Assembly: GCA_017463985.1 (NCBI GenBank)
Contig: JAFUEH010000016.1
Span: 1 to 64,000, forward strand
Direction of reading: 5' to 3'
Source: Eubacterium sp.
GTDB taxonomy: Bacteria; Bacillota; Clostridia; Oscillospirales; Acutalibacteraceae
DNA length: 64,000 bases
Both the position numbers and the translations under genes were made by a program. Below the pieces are notes generated by a model. The model had not been told where the DNA came from, made no database searches, and saw only the letters and a list, made by a program, of their open reading frames with translations. This document shows positions 40,127-48,682 of the stretch, one piece after another. Each line of letters begins with the position of its first letter. The stretch's first letter is position 1.

Positions 40127-41454
40127 TCCCAAAACTCCTTGCCGCCAAAACGGCGGATGAAATGACGACGTAGCTGCATCATGACGGTATAACTGGCAAA
40201 AACAACGAAATCGCTGTCTGCCGCGGCAATGTGATCCGTAAGATCATCATAGCTGTTGCCGCTGAAAATATCCGTCACGTGAATGTTGTCGTATTTCAGC
40301 CGCAATGCCATATCCTCTGCGCGGATACCGGCGGTGCATACCTGTGGGTTCTTCATTGCGATCGGCGTAAAATCGCAATCCCATATCCAGCTGACATCGG
40401 TGCCGTCCGCCTCATTGTCATTCAGCGCAAAGCACATTGACGGTGCGTTCTTGACGGTACAAATATAGCGAATACAGCTGGAAAGACCGACCGGATTTTT
40501 TACCAGCAGCAGTAAGACGGTGTGCTTTCCGCATCGAAAACGTTCCATTCTGCCAAAAGCGCCTGTAAAGCTGCAAAGACAGTCGGTGTGTCTGATGCCG
40601 ACGGCACGTAAGACCGTAGCAGCAGTGAGAAAATTGTAGACATTATAGATGCCGCCGAGCGCTGTCGTACAAAGGGCTGTCTCCTCCGGCATACATAGTA
40701 AAAAGCCGGAGCCGAGCGCGGAGGCGCTGATATCGGCCGCAGCACAGTCCGGCGTGCGGCGGCAGTAGCCGCAGTGTGGACAGTAAAAATTACCCAGCTG
40801 TGCAAAAACGCGGCTTTGGTAACGCAGCAGCGTGCCGCAGCGGGGACAGTGCCGATTGTCCGAAACGACGGCGGCCATGCCGATATCATCGTTGATCCCA
40901 AAGGTGAGCACCCTGTTCGGAAAAGCATCAGCAATGGAATAGGTCAGCGGACAGTCGCCGTTGAGGATCAGCACCGCGTTAGGACACGCAGCGATACCTT
41001 CCTTGATTTTGGCGAGCGTGTGGCTGATCTCTCCGTAGCGGTCCAGCTGATCGCGAAAGAGATTGGTTACGGCGATCACTGCGGCGTTCAGGTTTGCGGT
41101 GATCAGCGGCAACGAGCTTTCGTCACATTCCAAAATAGCATAGTCCTTGCGGCATTTGCCGGTGACAGTACAGTTCATGATAAAGGCGGTGACAACGCCG
41201 GTGAGCATGTTAGCGCCGCCGCGGTTGACAAAATAGGAAGAACCGCATTGCTGCATCGCGTGCGCCAGCAGTGCGCAGGTGGTCGTCTTGCCGTTTGTGC
41301 CTGTCACACAGATGACGCGCACACCGCGCGACAGACGGGAAAGAATATTCGGCCGCAGCCGTAGGGCAAGCTTGCCCGGCAGGGTTGTGGCGCCGCGGTG
41401 CAGCAGGCGGAGCAACAGCGCGGTCAGCTTAGCAATTAATACAGCAATCATCAT
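40123..41454 (-). CDS. murT: Lipid II isoglutaminyl synthase, ligase subunit MurT (443 aa)
   Basis: Mur-ligase-like ATPase that activates the glutamate carboxylate for amidation by GatD. P-loop VTGTNGKTTTCALLAHA lies near residues 48-64, the family Cys4 zinc ribbon (CPRCGTLL ... CPHCGYC) sits near residues 200-230, and the C-terminal DUF1727 domain follows. The start MMIAVLIAKL has no visible ribosome site; a TATAAA lies just 6 nt upstream of the ATG on the coding strand, so the message may be leaderless. It is transcribed divergently from the radical SAM gene. murT and gatD overlap by 4 nt. Confidence 0.94.
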   Translation of the reverse strand: MMIAVLIAKLTALLLRLLHRGATTLPGKLALRLRPNILSRLSRGVRVICVTGTNGKTTTCALLAHAMQQCGSSYFVNRGGANMLTGVVTAFIMNCTVTGKCRKDYAILECDESSLPLITANLNAAVIAVTNLFRDQLDRYGEISHTLAKIKEGIAACPNAVLILNGDCPLTYSIADAFPNRVLTFGINDDIGMAAVVSDNRHCPRCGTLLRYQSRVFAQLGNFYCPHCGYCRRTPDCAAADISASALGSGFLLCMPEETALCTTALGGIYNVYNFLTAATVLRAVGIRHTDCLCSFTGAFGRMERFRCGKHTVLLLLVKNPVGLSSCIRYICTVKNAPSMCFALNDNEADGTDVSWIWDCDFTPIAMKNPQVCTAGIRAEDMALRLKYDNIHVTDIFSGNSYDDLTDHIAAADSDFVVFASYTVMMQLRRHFIRRFGGKEFWE

Positions 41455-41466
41455 ATTTAATTTATA

Positions 41467-41494
41467 TTGAAAAAATCTGGTGCTATGCTATAAT
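41467..41494 (+). promoter_or_regulatory. Promoter of the radical SAM gene, likely giving a leaderless mRNA
   Basis: TTGAAA (41467-41472), 16 bp, TATAAT (41489-41494). The ATG starts at 41501, the expected +1, and no Shine-Dalgarno sequence lies between. Confidence 0.6.
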
Positions 41495-41500
41495 TGAAAT

Positions 41501-42376
41501 ATGAAATATGTAACGTTTAACCAATATTTACAGCGGCGTTTCGGCTGTAAGGTCTATAAGCTGGCCATCGACGGCGGCTTCACCTGTCCAAACCGTGACG
41601 GTACTTGCGGTACGGGAGGCTGTATATTTTGCTCTCAAGGCGGCAGCGGCGACTTTGCACAAAGCCGTTTGCTGTCCGTAACGGAACAAATTGAGCGCGG
41701 TAAGCAGCTGGTGGCCGCTAAAATCAAAAGCGGAAAATACATTGCCTATTTTCAGGCGTTTACGAATACTTATGCGCCAGTAGCAGTGCTGCGCGCCAAG
41801 TATGAGGAAGCGCTGCGCCATCCGGATATTGTTGCACTTTCAATCGCCACCCGTCCCGACTGTCTGGGGGAGGACGTGTTGGCGCTCCTCAAAGACATCA
41901 ACACTGTGAAGCCAGTCTTTGTTGAGCTTGGCTTACAGACGGTGCATGAGGATACGGCGCGTTATATCCGCCGCGGTTATCCGCTGTCAGTTTATGACCG
42001 TGCAGTGGAGCGACTGCATCATATCGGAATCAATGTCGTCACGCACCTGATCATCGGTCTCCCGGGTGAAACGAAGCAGGATATGCTTGACAGTGTTCAA
42101 TATGTTTGTCGGGTGACAGACGGTATTAAGCTACAGCTGCTGCACGTGTTGGAGGGAACCGATCTCGCCACAGAATACAAAAACGGCCGCGTGAAGGTGC
42201 TGTCCCTTGAGGAATATACCGATATTATCAAAAGCTGCGTGGCGCTGATTCCGCCGACGGTGACGGTGCATCGTCTGACCGGCGACGGCGCAAAACGTGA
42301 TCTGCTTGCCCCGCTGTGGTCAGCTGATAAAAAACGCGTGCTGAATACCATCAACAAAGCATTGAACGAATCGTGA
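41501..42376 (+). CDS. TIGR01212-type radical SAM protein, YhcC-like (291 aa)
   Basis: Radical SAM enzyme with the cluster ligands Cys29, Cys41 and Cys44 in FTCPNRDGTCGTGGCIFC, the YhcC-type spacing (C-x11-C-x2-C). The following QGGSGDFA, YFQAFTNTYAP, SIATRPDCL, VELGLQTVHEDTA and LIIGLPGET segments are diagnostic of the family, which resembles coproporphyrinogen and MiaB-type barrels; its reaction is not firmly known. No SPASM or other extension. No ribosome site precedes the ATG and the promoter -10 ends 6 bp upstream, so translation is probably leaderless. It is monocistronic and closed by a strong bidirectional hairpin. Confidence 0.9.
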   Translation: MKYVTFNQYLQRRFGCKVYKLAIDGGFTCPNRDGTCGTGGCIFCSQGGSGDFAQSRLLSVTEQIERGKQLVAAKIKSGKYIAYFQAFTNTYAPVAVLRAKYEEALRHPDIVALSIATRPDCLGEDVLALLKDINTVKPVFVELGLQTVHEDTARYIRRGYPLSVYDRAVERLHHIGINVVTHLIIGLPGETKQDMLDSVQYVCRVTDGIKLQLLHVLEGTDLATEYKNGRVKVLSLEEYTDIIKSCVALIPPTVTVHRLTGDGAKRDLLAPLWSADKKRVLNTINKALNES

Positions 42377-42391
42377 AAAAATATGTATGAA

Positions 42392-42424
42392 AAAGCGTTG
42401 CAAACCAAGTGTTTGCAACGCTTT
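42392..42424. terminator. Bidirectional terminator
   Basis: Perfect 14-bp stem (42392-42405 with 42411-42424) and a 5-nt loop. The minus strand runs into TTTTTC right after the stem, the plus strand into TTTGAATTT. It separates the radical SAM gene from the convergent glycosyltransferase. Confidence 0.85.
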
Positions 42425-42428
42425 GAAT

Positions 42429-43619
42429 TTACCACGGATATGGCTCCTGCGGCTTTGATTTGAAATTGTCGATGACGATATGATACCGGTCATAAGCCCT
42501 TCGGATGCTTTCCTCCCAGGAAATATAAATATTGTCCTGTGCTTTTTGACCGACACGGGCCAGCAGGTCTTTATTATCCAGAATCTTGTCGATGGCTTCT
42601 GCGTAGCTGTGCGGTGATTCAAAGCAGATGAAGCCGGTCTCACCGTCCACAATGCCCTCGGCTGCACAGGAATCACGCACTAAAACAGACGGTGTTGCCG
42701 AAGCGGCAGCCTCTCTGACCACCAGACCGTTCGTGTCAAACAGTGAGGGAAAGATCAGCAGCTCCGCAGCCGCATAATACAGCTGCAGTTCGCGGCGATT
42801 ATTGATCATACCGGTCAATATCACTTTATCCTCTATACCGATCTTAGCACAGTAGCGGCGCAGCGCTTTCTCGCCAGGACCGATGCCGAGAAACAGCATA
42901 CGAAAGTCCCTGCCTCTGTCCTTTAACAGCTTCATTGCGTCAGCGATCAGCCGGAGGTTTTTATACCACATCAGTCTGCCGACAAATATAAAGATCGGAA
43001 TATTAGCCGGTATCTGATGCTTCCTTCTGATGATCGCCTTTTCCTCCTCGGTAGCCGTGATTTTCGGTAGGTCGCAGCCGTTGGGCATGACCACGTAATC
43101 GCCCTCATAGCCCATGATTTTCAGTGAATCAGCCGTTCCCTGACTGGTGACCCATACCTCGTCGGCACAGCGGATATCCTTGCCGATCATGGTGTATGCC
43201 TTCTGACGGATCGCAAGCGATTTTACTCTGGCGTCAATGTCGTATTCAAATTTTGTGTGATAGGTCAATATCGTGGGAATGCGCTTGATCCGGTTGACAC
43301 GCCTGAAAAAATAGCTGGTGGCAACAGGACAGTGGGAGTGCAGCAGGTCAAAATCCATGCCGACAATATCCTCCGCATACTGCCGCTTGAACGGCCAGCC
43401 GACGGGGTAGCCCTCGCCAAATGTAAACAGACTTTTGTACCGGTAAACGGGATAGGGAAAAATGTAGTCCTTTTTATTCGGATTATCCGGCGTGATGATC
43501 ACGGCCTCTCCGAGGTCACGGTTGATATAATCGGCATAAAATTTGATGACGGTATTGACGCCGTCAACGGTCGGAAAAAACGAGTCGTTACCAAGGGCTA
43601 TTTTCAGCTTTTCGCTCAT
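42429..43619 (-). CDS. Glycosyltransferase family 4, diacylglycerol glucosyltransferase-like (396 aa)
   Basis: GT-B fold glycosyltransferase, retaining. The start LGNDSFFPTVDGVNTVIKFY and LLHSHCPVATSYFFRRV, ILTYHTKFEYDID match bacterial 1,2-diacylglycerol 3-glucosyl/mannosyltransferases, which make membrane glycolipids or lipoteichoic-acid anchors. The C-terminal donor domain shows FVGRLMWYKNLRLIADAMK and the EX7E motif region LLIFPSLFDTNGLVVREAAA. Soluble or peripheral, no membrane helix. GAGGT lies 7 nt before the ATG. It is a single gene facing the radical SAM gene. The exact acceptor cannot be read from the sequence. Confidence 0.88.
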   Translation of the reverse strand: MSEKLKIALGNDSFFPTVDGVNTVIKFYADYINRDLGEAVIITPDNPNKKDYIFPYPVYRYKSLFTFGEGYPVGWPFKRQYAEDIVGMDFDLLHSHCPVATSYFFRRVNRIKRIPTILTYHTKFEYDIDARVKSLAIRQKAYTMIGKDIRCADEVWVTSQGTADSLKIMGYEGDYVVMPNGCDLPKITATEEEKAIIRRKHQIPANIPIFIFVGRLMWYKNLRLIADAMKLLKDRGRDFRMLFLGIGPGEKALRRYCAKIGIEDKVILTGMINNRRELQLYYAAAELLIFPSLFDTNGLVVREAAASATPSVLVRDSCAAEGIVDGETGFICFESPHSYAEAIDKILDNKDLLARVGQKAQDNIYISWEESIRRAYDRYHIVIDNFKSKPQEPYPW

Positions 43620-43696
43620 GCCATTTACCTCGCTAAGAAGTTTTTGTCTATTATAGCATACCTATCCGTTTTTGTAAAATAATAAATATATTTTTC

Positions 43697-43725
43697 TTGA
43701 TAATAGTTAGCGGCTGTTATATAAT
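43697..43725 (+). promoter_or_regulatory. Promoter of the hprK-glcK-murB-rapZ-whiA operon
   Basis: TTGATA (43697-43702), 17 bp, TATAAT (43720-43725), 33 bp before the hprK start codon. No terminator is seen until after whiA. Confidence 0.75.
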
Positions 43726-43758
43726 TACAATGAGAAAGTTTATATAGGAGATACTGCG

Positions 43759-44724
43759 ATGTCAGAGCAATATTTTGTAACGCTGGACAAGATCGTAGAA
43801 AACCATTCCTTAGAGGTTGTCTATGTTCCGAAGCCGGCCACAGAAATTAAAATTGATACGAACGAGGTCAACCGACCGGGTATTGTGCTTACAGGGTATG
43901 TGGATTATTTTGATCCGAAGCGTATTCAGATCCTCGGCTGGACGGAGCTGGGCTTTTTGGAGAATATGTCTAATGCTAAGCGCAGTGAGGCGTTGGGCTT
44001 TTGGCTTGGGTTACATCCGGCGGCTGCCGTGGTGACGCGCGGCCTTGAAATTCCGGAGTATTTCACCAAGGCCTGTGAAGCGTATCAGGTGCCGCTCCTG
44101 CGTACAAAGGAGGAAACGTCGCCGTTTTTGGCGGCTTTGATCGGCTATCTGAACCGCGAGCTGGCGCCGCGTATTACGCGCCACGGCGTGCTGGTTGAGG
44201 TGTACGGTGAGGGCGTACTGATCGTAGGTGAAAGCGGTTGCGGCAAAAGTGAAACAGCGATCGAGCTGATCAAGCGCGGCCACCGCCTGATTGCTGACGA
44301 CGCAGTGGAGATCCGTAGGGTGTCCGATAACGTGATCCAAGGCTCCTCTCCCAGCAATATCCGCCATTTTATTGAGCTGCGCGGCATCGGCGTGATCAAT
44401 GCCCGCCGTATCTTCGGTATGGGCGCGGTGAAGCTGTATGACAAAATTGATATGGTGATCCAGCTGGAGGATTGGGATCCGACCAAGGCGTATGACCGGT
44501 TGGGATTGGAAAATGAGTTTACAAAAATCCTTGGCGTGAAGGTGCCGGTGATCACGGTGCCGATTACGCCCGGCCGTAACCTGGCGGTGATCGTAGAGAC
44601 CGCCGCAATGAATAACCGTCAAAAGAAAATGGGCTATAACGGCGCGAAAGAGCTAATGCATAACCTCGGCATCTATGACATAGAGCCGAATGAAACTGAA
44701 ATTGATATATGGATGCAGGATTAA
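43759..44724 (+). CDS. hprK: HPr(Ser) kinase/phosphorylase (321 aa)
   Basis: Bifunctional sensor that phosphorylates HPr on Ser46, and removes the phosphate again, in response to glycolytic intermediates, the centre of carbon catabolite control in Firmicutes. The N-terminal MurF-like domain (1-~130) is followed by the kinase core: P-loop GESGCGKS (157-164), LIADDAVEIRR and the HprK signature RGIGVINARRIFGMGAV, and the C-terminal GRNLAVIVETAAMN. AGGAG precedes the ATG. It leads an operon with a ROK glucokinase, murB, rapZ and whiA; kinase and sugar sensor together fit nutrient signalling. Confidence 0.97.
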   Translation: MSEQYFVTLDKIVENHSLEVVYVPKPATEIKIDTNEVNRPGIVLTGYVDYFDPKRIQILGWTELGFLENMSNAKRSEALGFWLGLHPAAAVVTRGLEIPEYFTKACEAYQVPLLRTKEETSPFLAALIGYLNRELAPRITRHGVLVEVYGEGVLIVGESGCGKSETAIELIKRGHRLIADDAVEIRRVSDNVIQGSSPSNIRHFIELRGIGVINARRIFGMGAVKLYDKIDMVIQLEDWDPTKAYDRLGLENEFTKILGVKVPVITVPITPGRNLAVIVETAAMNNRQKKMGYNGAKELMHNLGIYDIEPNETEIDIWMQD

Positions 44725-44741
44725 GAAAGAGAGGGTGTACA

Positions 44742-45692
44742 ATGTATACGATCGGAATTGATTTGGGCGGCACGAATATCGTCGCCGCTGTGGTAGACGA
44801 ACAGTACCGTATTTTGGCCAAAGCCAAAACGCCGACGGCTATGCCGCGCTCGGCTGCGGAAATTTTTGACGACATTGCGCGCGTCAGCATAGAGGCTGTG
44901 GAAAAGGCAGGCTTGCTGATGGACGATATTGCTGCGATCGGTATGGGAACGCCGGGCACAGTGAATAAAGAGGGGATTATTGAATTTGCCAATAATCTCG
45001 GTTTTGACCATATCCCTGCTAAGGACATGATCCGCGAACGCCTCGGCAATAAGCCTGTTTTTGTAGAAAACGACGCCAACTGTGCGGCGCTCGGTGAGGC
45101 CTTTGCCGGCTGCGGTAACGGCTGCCGTAACTTTGTGGCCGTCACGCTTGGAACGGGCGTCGGCTCCGGTGTGATTTTGGACGGCAAGATCGTGTCGGGT
45201 GTGAATAACGCCGGCGGCGAATGCGGTCATACGGTGATCGTGGTGGACGGCGAGCCTTGTACCTGCGGCCGTAACGGCTGCTGGGAGGCGTATGCCTCTG
45301 CGACAGCGCTGATCAACCAAACGAAGGCGGCGATGGAGCTGCATCCCGATTCCGTTATGCATGAACTGGCTAAGGAAGAAGGCAAGGTCTCCGGAAGGAC
45401 TGCGTTCGATGCGATGAGAAGAAACGACGCAGCCGGTATCAAGGTGGTAGAACAGTACATAAAATATGTTGCGGCCGGTCTGACGAATCTTGTCAACGCG
45501 CTCCAGCCGGAAATCATCTGCGTGGGCGGCGGTATTTGTAACGAAGGCGAAACGCTGATGCGTCCGTTGCGCCGCTATGTGGAAAAAGAGCGTTACAGCG
45601 TTTATTCCAAGGAGCAGACGCAGCTGATGAAAGCCGAGCTTGGCAACGATGCCGGCATTATCGGCGCCGCTATTTTAAATCAAGTGCATTGA
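44742..45692 (+). CDS. ROK-family glucokinase (316 aa)
   Basis: Phosphorylates glucose (or a related hexose) with ATP. The ATP-binding start IGIDLGGTNIVAAVVDE, the catalytic FVENDANCAALGEAFAG, TLGTGVGSGVILDGKI, the ROK zinc site in GECGHTVIVVDGEPCTCGRNGC (Cys ligands) and EAYASATAL are all present. ROK proteins may also use N-acetyl-hexosamines, so substrate is inferred from the glucokinase-like length and motifs. AGAGGG sits 6 nt before ATG 44742; the reading that starts at 44709 overlaps hprK and lacks a site. Gap to hprK 17 nt. Confidence 0.92.
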   Translation: MYTIGIDLGGTNIVAAVVDEQYRILAKAKTPTAMPRSAAEIFDDIARVSIEAVEKAGLLMDDIAAIGMGTPGTVNKEGIIEFANNLGFDHIPAKDMIRERLGNKPVFVENDANCAALGEAFAGCGNGCRNFVAVTLGTGVGSGVILDGKIVSGVNNAGGECGHTVIVVDGEPCTCGRNGCWEAYASATALINQTKAAMELHPDSVMHELAKEEGKVSGRTAFDAMRRNDAAGIKVVEQYIKYVAAGLTNLVNALQPEIICVGGGICNEGETLMRPLRRYVEKERYSVYSKEQTQLMKAELGNDAGIIGAAILNQVH

Positions 45693-45704
45693 CGGTGAGT
45701 ATAT

Positions 45705-46604
45705 TTGAACAGAGTAATTGAACAGCTGAAAGCAAATCAGATAGAATACGTTGAAAATGAGCCGATGGTGCGTCATACCACCTTTAAGATCGGTGGGCCT
45801 GCGCGGCTATTGGTCATGCCGAGAACAGCCGAGCAAGCGGCGCAGACCGTCAAGGCCTGCCGTGCGTTCGGCGTACGGTTTATGGCGGTAGGAAACGGCT
45901 CTAATCTGCTGGTAGCGGACGAAGGCATCGACGCGTGCGTGATCCTGCTGGGCAAAGGCTTTGACGCCGTTCGCCTGCTGGATGATACCACGATTTATGC
46001 CGAGGCCGGCGCACCGTTGATCAAGGTGTGCAGCTTTGCGCTGGAGCACGGTTTAACGGGTCTTGAATTCGCCTACGGTATTCCCGGCTCCTGCGGCGGT
46101 GCGGCTTTCATGAATGCCGGCGCTTACGGCGGTGAAATGAAGGATGTGCTGTACCGCTGTGACCATATCGACGGTGACGGCAACACCGGCTGCCTGGAGG
46201 GCGAGGCCTTGGCGCTGTCCTACCGTCATTCTGCCTATTATGAAAACGGCTGCACGGTGACCGGACTTTACCTGAAGCTCGAGAGGGGCGATCGGGAAGC
46301 CATCAAAGCCAAAATGACCGAGCTGCTGGGCAGGAGAAAAGATAAGCAGCCGCTGGAATATCCTTCTGCCGGCTCCACCTTTAAACGGCCGGAGGGCTAT
46401 TTTGCCGGCGCGCTGATAGAGCAATGCGGGCTGAAGGGTACTGCTGTCGGCGGCGCACAGGTAAGCGAAAAACACGCCGGCTTTGTGATCAATACCGGCG
46501 GCGCCACCTGTCAGGACGTACTGGCACTGTGCCGTCAGGTCAGCGATACTGTGAAAAAGGAAACGGGCGTAACGCTCGAAATGGAAATAAGAGTAACCTC
46601 ATAA
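45705..46604 (+). CDS. murB: UDP-N-acetylenolpyruvoylglucosamine reductase (299 aa)
   Basis: FAD enzyme that reduces UDP-GlcNAc-enolpyruvate to UDP-MurNAc, second committed step of peptidoglycan synthesis. FAD-domain motifs: MVRHTTFKIGGPARLLVMPR, VGNGSNLLVADEG and GLEFAYGIPGSCGGAAFMNA; the C-terminal catalytic part has YPSAGSTFKRPEGYFAGALI (catalytic Ser) and EKHAGFVINTGGAT. This is the short type IIb enzyme of Firmicutes. The start is TTG at 45705, preceded by GGTGAG. It lies 12 nt after the glucokinase gene. Confidence 0.96.
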   Translation: MNRVIEQLKANQIEYVENEPMVRHTTFKIGGPARLLVMPRTAEQAAQTVKACRAFGVRFMAVGNGSNLLVADEGIDACVILLGKGFDAVRLLDDTTIYAEAGAPLIKVCSFALEHGLTGLEFAYGIPGSCGGAAFMNAGAYGGEMKDVLYRCDHIDGDGNTGCLEGEALALSYRHSAYYENGCTVTGLYLKLERGDREAIKAKMTELLGRRKDKQPLEYPSAGSTFKRPEGYFAGALIEQCGLKGTAVGGAQVSEKHAGFVINTGGATCQDVLALCRQVSDTVKKETGVTLEMEIRVTS

Positions 46605-46641
46605 ACCGCTGAGGAAATGGGATAAAGCTAAGGAACAGACT

Positions 46642-47499
46642 ATGCGCGAAATTCTTTTTTTAACCGGTGTGTCGGGCGCCGGCAAGTCCACGGCCATGAG
46701 CTTTTTGGAAGACATTGGCTATTACTGTATTGATAATATGCCGGCCGAGCTGATTTCAGTTTTTATCGGACTGATGGAAAAAAATGACGAATATCATAAA
46801 ATCGCCATTGTGGCAGACGTGCGTAACAAGGGCGTTTTTCCGGCGTTTCAGGAGGCAGTCAAAAACCTCAAGGATGAGTATACCGTTAAAATCATTTATC
46901 TTGACTGCAAAAATACTGCCCTGCAAAAACGGTATAAGCTTACACGTCGTAAGCATCCGCTGGCAGATAAGTTTTCGGGCGAGATCGAAAAAGCACTGGT
47001 GTATGAAAAGAAGCTGTTGCAGCCAATCCTGCAGAACGCCGATTATGTAATCGATACGTCCGATCTGTCGGCTGCGGAGCTGCGCGAGCGTCTGACGCAG
47101 ATCCTACTCGACGACGACCGTGATGTGATGAATCTACACGTCGTATCCTTTGGCTTTAAGCACGGTATTCCTACCGATGCTGATTTTATGCTGGATGTGC
47201 GCTGTCTGCCGAATCCGTATTGGCTGGAGTCACTGCGCGCCAAGAGCGGCCTGGATCAAGAGGTAACGGACTACGTGTTCAGCTTTCCGGAGACGCAAGA
47301 GCTACTCGACAGGCTGATCGCCCTGCTGGATTATTTAGCGCCGCTGTATATTAAAGAAGGCAAAAGCCAGCTGGTGATCGCGATCGGCTGTACCGGCGGC
47401 AATCACCGCAGCGTGGCGATTGCGGAAGCCTTGGCGCGGCATTTTGAACAAAGCTGGGATAACGTTACCGTTAACCATCGCGATATTAACAGAAGGTAA
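46642..47499 (+). CDS. rapZ: RNase adapter protein RapZ / nucleotide-binding protein YvcJ (285 aa)
   Basis: P-loop protein; in enterobacteria RapZ guides RNase E to GlmZ and senses glucosamine-6-phosphate, in Bacillus YvcJ affects competence. The Walker A GVSGAGKS is at 9-16, the conserved DIGYYCIDNMPAELI follows, then VADVRNKG, IYLDCKNTALQKRYKLTRRKHPL and the C-terminal IAIGCTGGNHRSVAIAEAL, VTVNHRDINR. The order murB-rapZ-whiA is common in Firmicutes. Only 2 nt separate it from whiA. Its upstream gap of 37 nt contains a GGGATAAAGC-type region but only a weak AAGGA ribosome site. Confidence 0.95.
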   Translation: MREILFLTGVSGAGKSTAMSFLEDIGYYCIDNMPAELISVFIGLMEKNDEYHKIAIVADVRNKGVFPAFQEAVKNLKDEYTVKIIYLDCKNTALQKRYKLTRRKHPLADKFSGEIEKALVYEKKLLQPILQNADYVIDTSDLSAAELRERLTQILLDDDRDVMNLHVVSFGFKHGIPTDADFMLDVRCLPNPYWLESLRAKSGLDQEVTDYVFSFPETQELLDRLIALLDYLAPLYIKEGKSQLVIAIGCTGGNHRSVAIAEALARHFEQSWDNVTVNHRDINRR

Positions 47500-47501
47500 T
47501 T

Positions 47502-48407
47502 ATGTCATTTTCTTATGAGGTCAAAAACGAATTAGTCAGCAAAGAGCTGGAAAATAATTGCTGTAAAAAGAGTCTGCTGTACGGTATGGCTCTTTTTGCA
47601 AAGCAGTTTTCATTCAGAAGTATTGTTTTTCAAAGCGAAAATAAACATACCGTCACGCTGTACCAAACGCTGTTGCAGGAGCTTTGCAACGTCAGCAGTA
47701 ACGCCGTCGCCTCACCGTCCGGTAAGACCTTTACCGTTACGCTCTCGGACAGCGCCGTCTGTGCGCGTCTGATGGCGTATTTCGGCCACGGTGAGCACGA
47801 AACAAGCCTGAAAATTAACCATTCTAACTTCACCTGTCCGTTGTGTCCGAATGCCTTTTTGGCAGGGGTGTTTTTGTCGTGCGGTACGGTTTCTTCGCCG
47901 GAAAAGGATTATCACCTGGAGTTTACCGTTCCGTTTCTGAATTTGTCCAAAAGCCTGATTACGCTGTTGCAGGAGCTGGAGCTGGAGCCGAAGCTCGGCA
48001 ACCGCAAGGGCTACCATATTATCTATTTTAAGGACAGCAGCGCCATCGAGGACTGTCTGTATATTATGGGCGCTTCTGCGTCGATGTTCGATATGATGAA
48101 TGTCAAGATCGTGAAGGAAATCCGTAACTCCGCCAACCGCCGTGCGAATTGTGAAACGGCGAATATTGAAAAAACGGTCAATGCCGCGATGCCGCAGCTG
48201 GAAGCAATTATTAAGCTCAAGAAATCAAAGCGGCTGGAATCGCTGTCGCCGGCTTTGCGCGAGATGGCGAAAATCCGGCTGGAAAATCCGGAGCTGTCCC
48301 TTCAGGAGCTGGCGGAGCAGTTCGATCCGCCGCTGACGAAAAGCGGCGCCAACCACCGTCTCAAACGTCTGATGCAGCTAGCGGCGGAAATCGACGGTCA
48401 GCAGTAG
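47502..48407 (+). CDS. whiA: DNA-binding protein WhiA (301 aa)
   Basis: WhiA has a LAGLIDADG homing-endonuclease-like N-terminal fold without nuclease residues and a C-terminal helix-turn-helix. It regulates division and sporulation in actinobacteria, and cell-division robustness and chromosome segregation in Bacillus. Seen here: SFSYEVKNELVSKE at the start, CPNAFLAGVFLSCGTVSSPEKDYHLEF in the middle, NRRANCETANIEKTVNAA and the HTH LSLQELAEQFDPPLTKSGAN..RLKRL near residues 255-290. It is the last gene of the hprK operon; no clear terminator follows. Confidence 0.96.
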   Translation: MSFSYEVKNELVSKELENNCCKKSLLYGMALFAKQFSFRSIVFQSENKHTVTLYQTLLQELCNVSSNAVASPSGKTFTVTLSDSAVCARLMAYFGHGEHETSLKINHSNFTCPLCPNAFLAGVFLSCGTVSSPEKDYHLEFTVPFLNLSKSLITLLQELELEPKLGNRKGYHIIYFKDSSAIEDCLYIMGASASMFDMMNVKIVKEIRNSANRRANCETANIEKTVNAAMPQLEAIIKLKKSKRLESLSPALREMAKIRLENPELSLQELAEQFDPPLTKSGANHRLKRLMQLAAEIDGQQ

Positions 48408-48682
48408 TGAAAAACAGTTTGAGTAGAGAAGCGGAGACGATGGGCGATTGATGGAAGCCTGGTCGTTTGACAAAAAGTCCATAAGTTGTGTCGATATCTT
48501 CTGCCAACCGGTGCATATTTTTTGATTACAATAATAGGCTGTTGCCTGTCAGCTGTGACGGCTGCTGTATGGATTCTCTCTAATCGTGTGGAAGGATAGG
48601 ACGGCAGTCAAACACAGAATTTATAGACTTTTATACTTTTTACTAATAACTATTACTATACCATGATTCGGAGGCATTACTC
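48408..48682 (+). other. 275-bp gap before dnaE
   Basis: No open frame of interest on either strand and no clear terminator for whiA. A TTGACA at 48468 has no good -10 at 16-18 bp. AT-rich DNA at 48620-48670 must carry the dnaE promoter, but I cannot pick a convincing -35/-10 pair. CGGAGG precedes the dnaE ATG. Confidence 0.4.

Noticed and set aside
48468-48500. Promoter for dnaE from TTGACA at 48468
   Set aside because: No acceptable -10 box at 16-18 bp spacing, and it lies over 200 bp from the gene.
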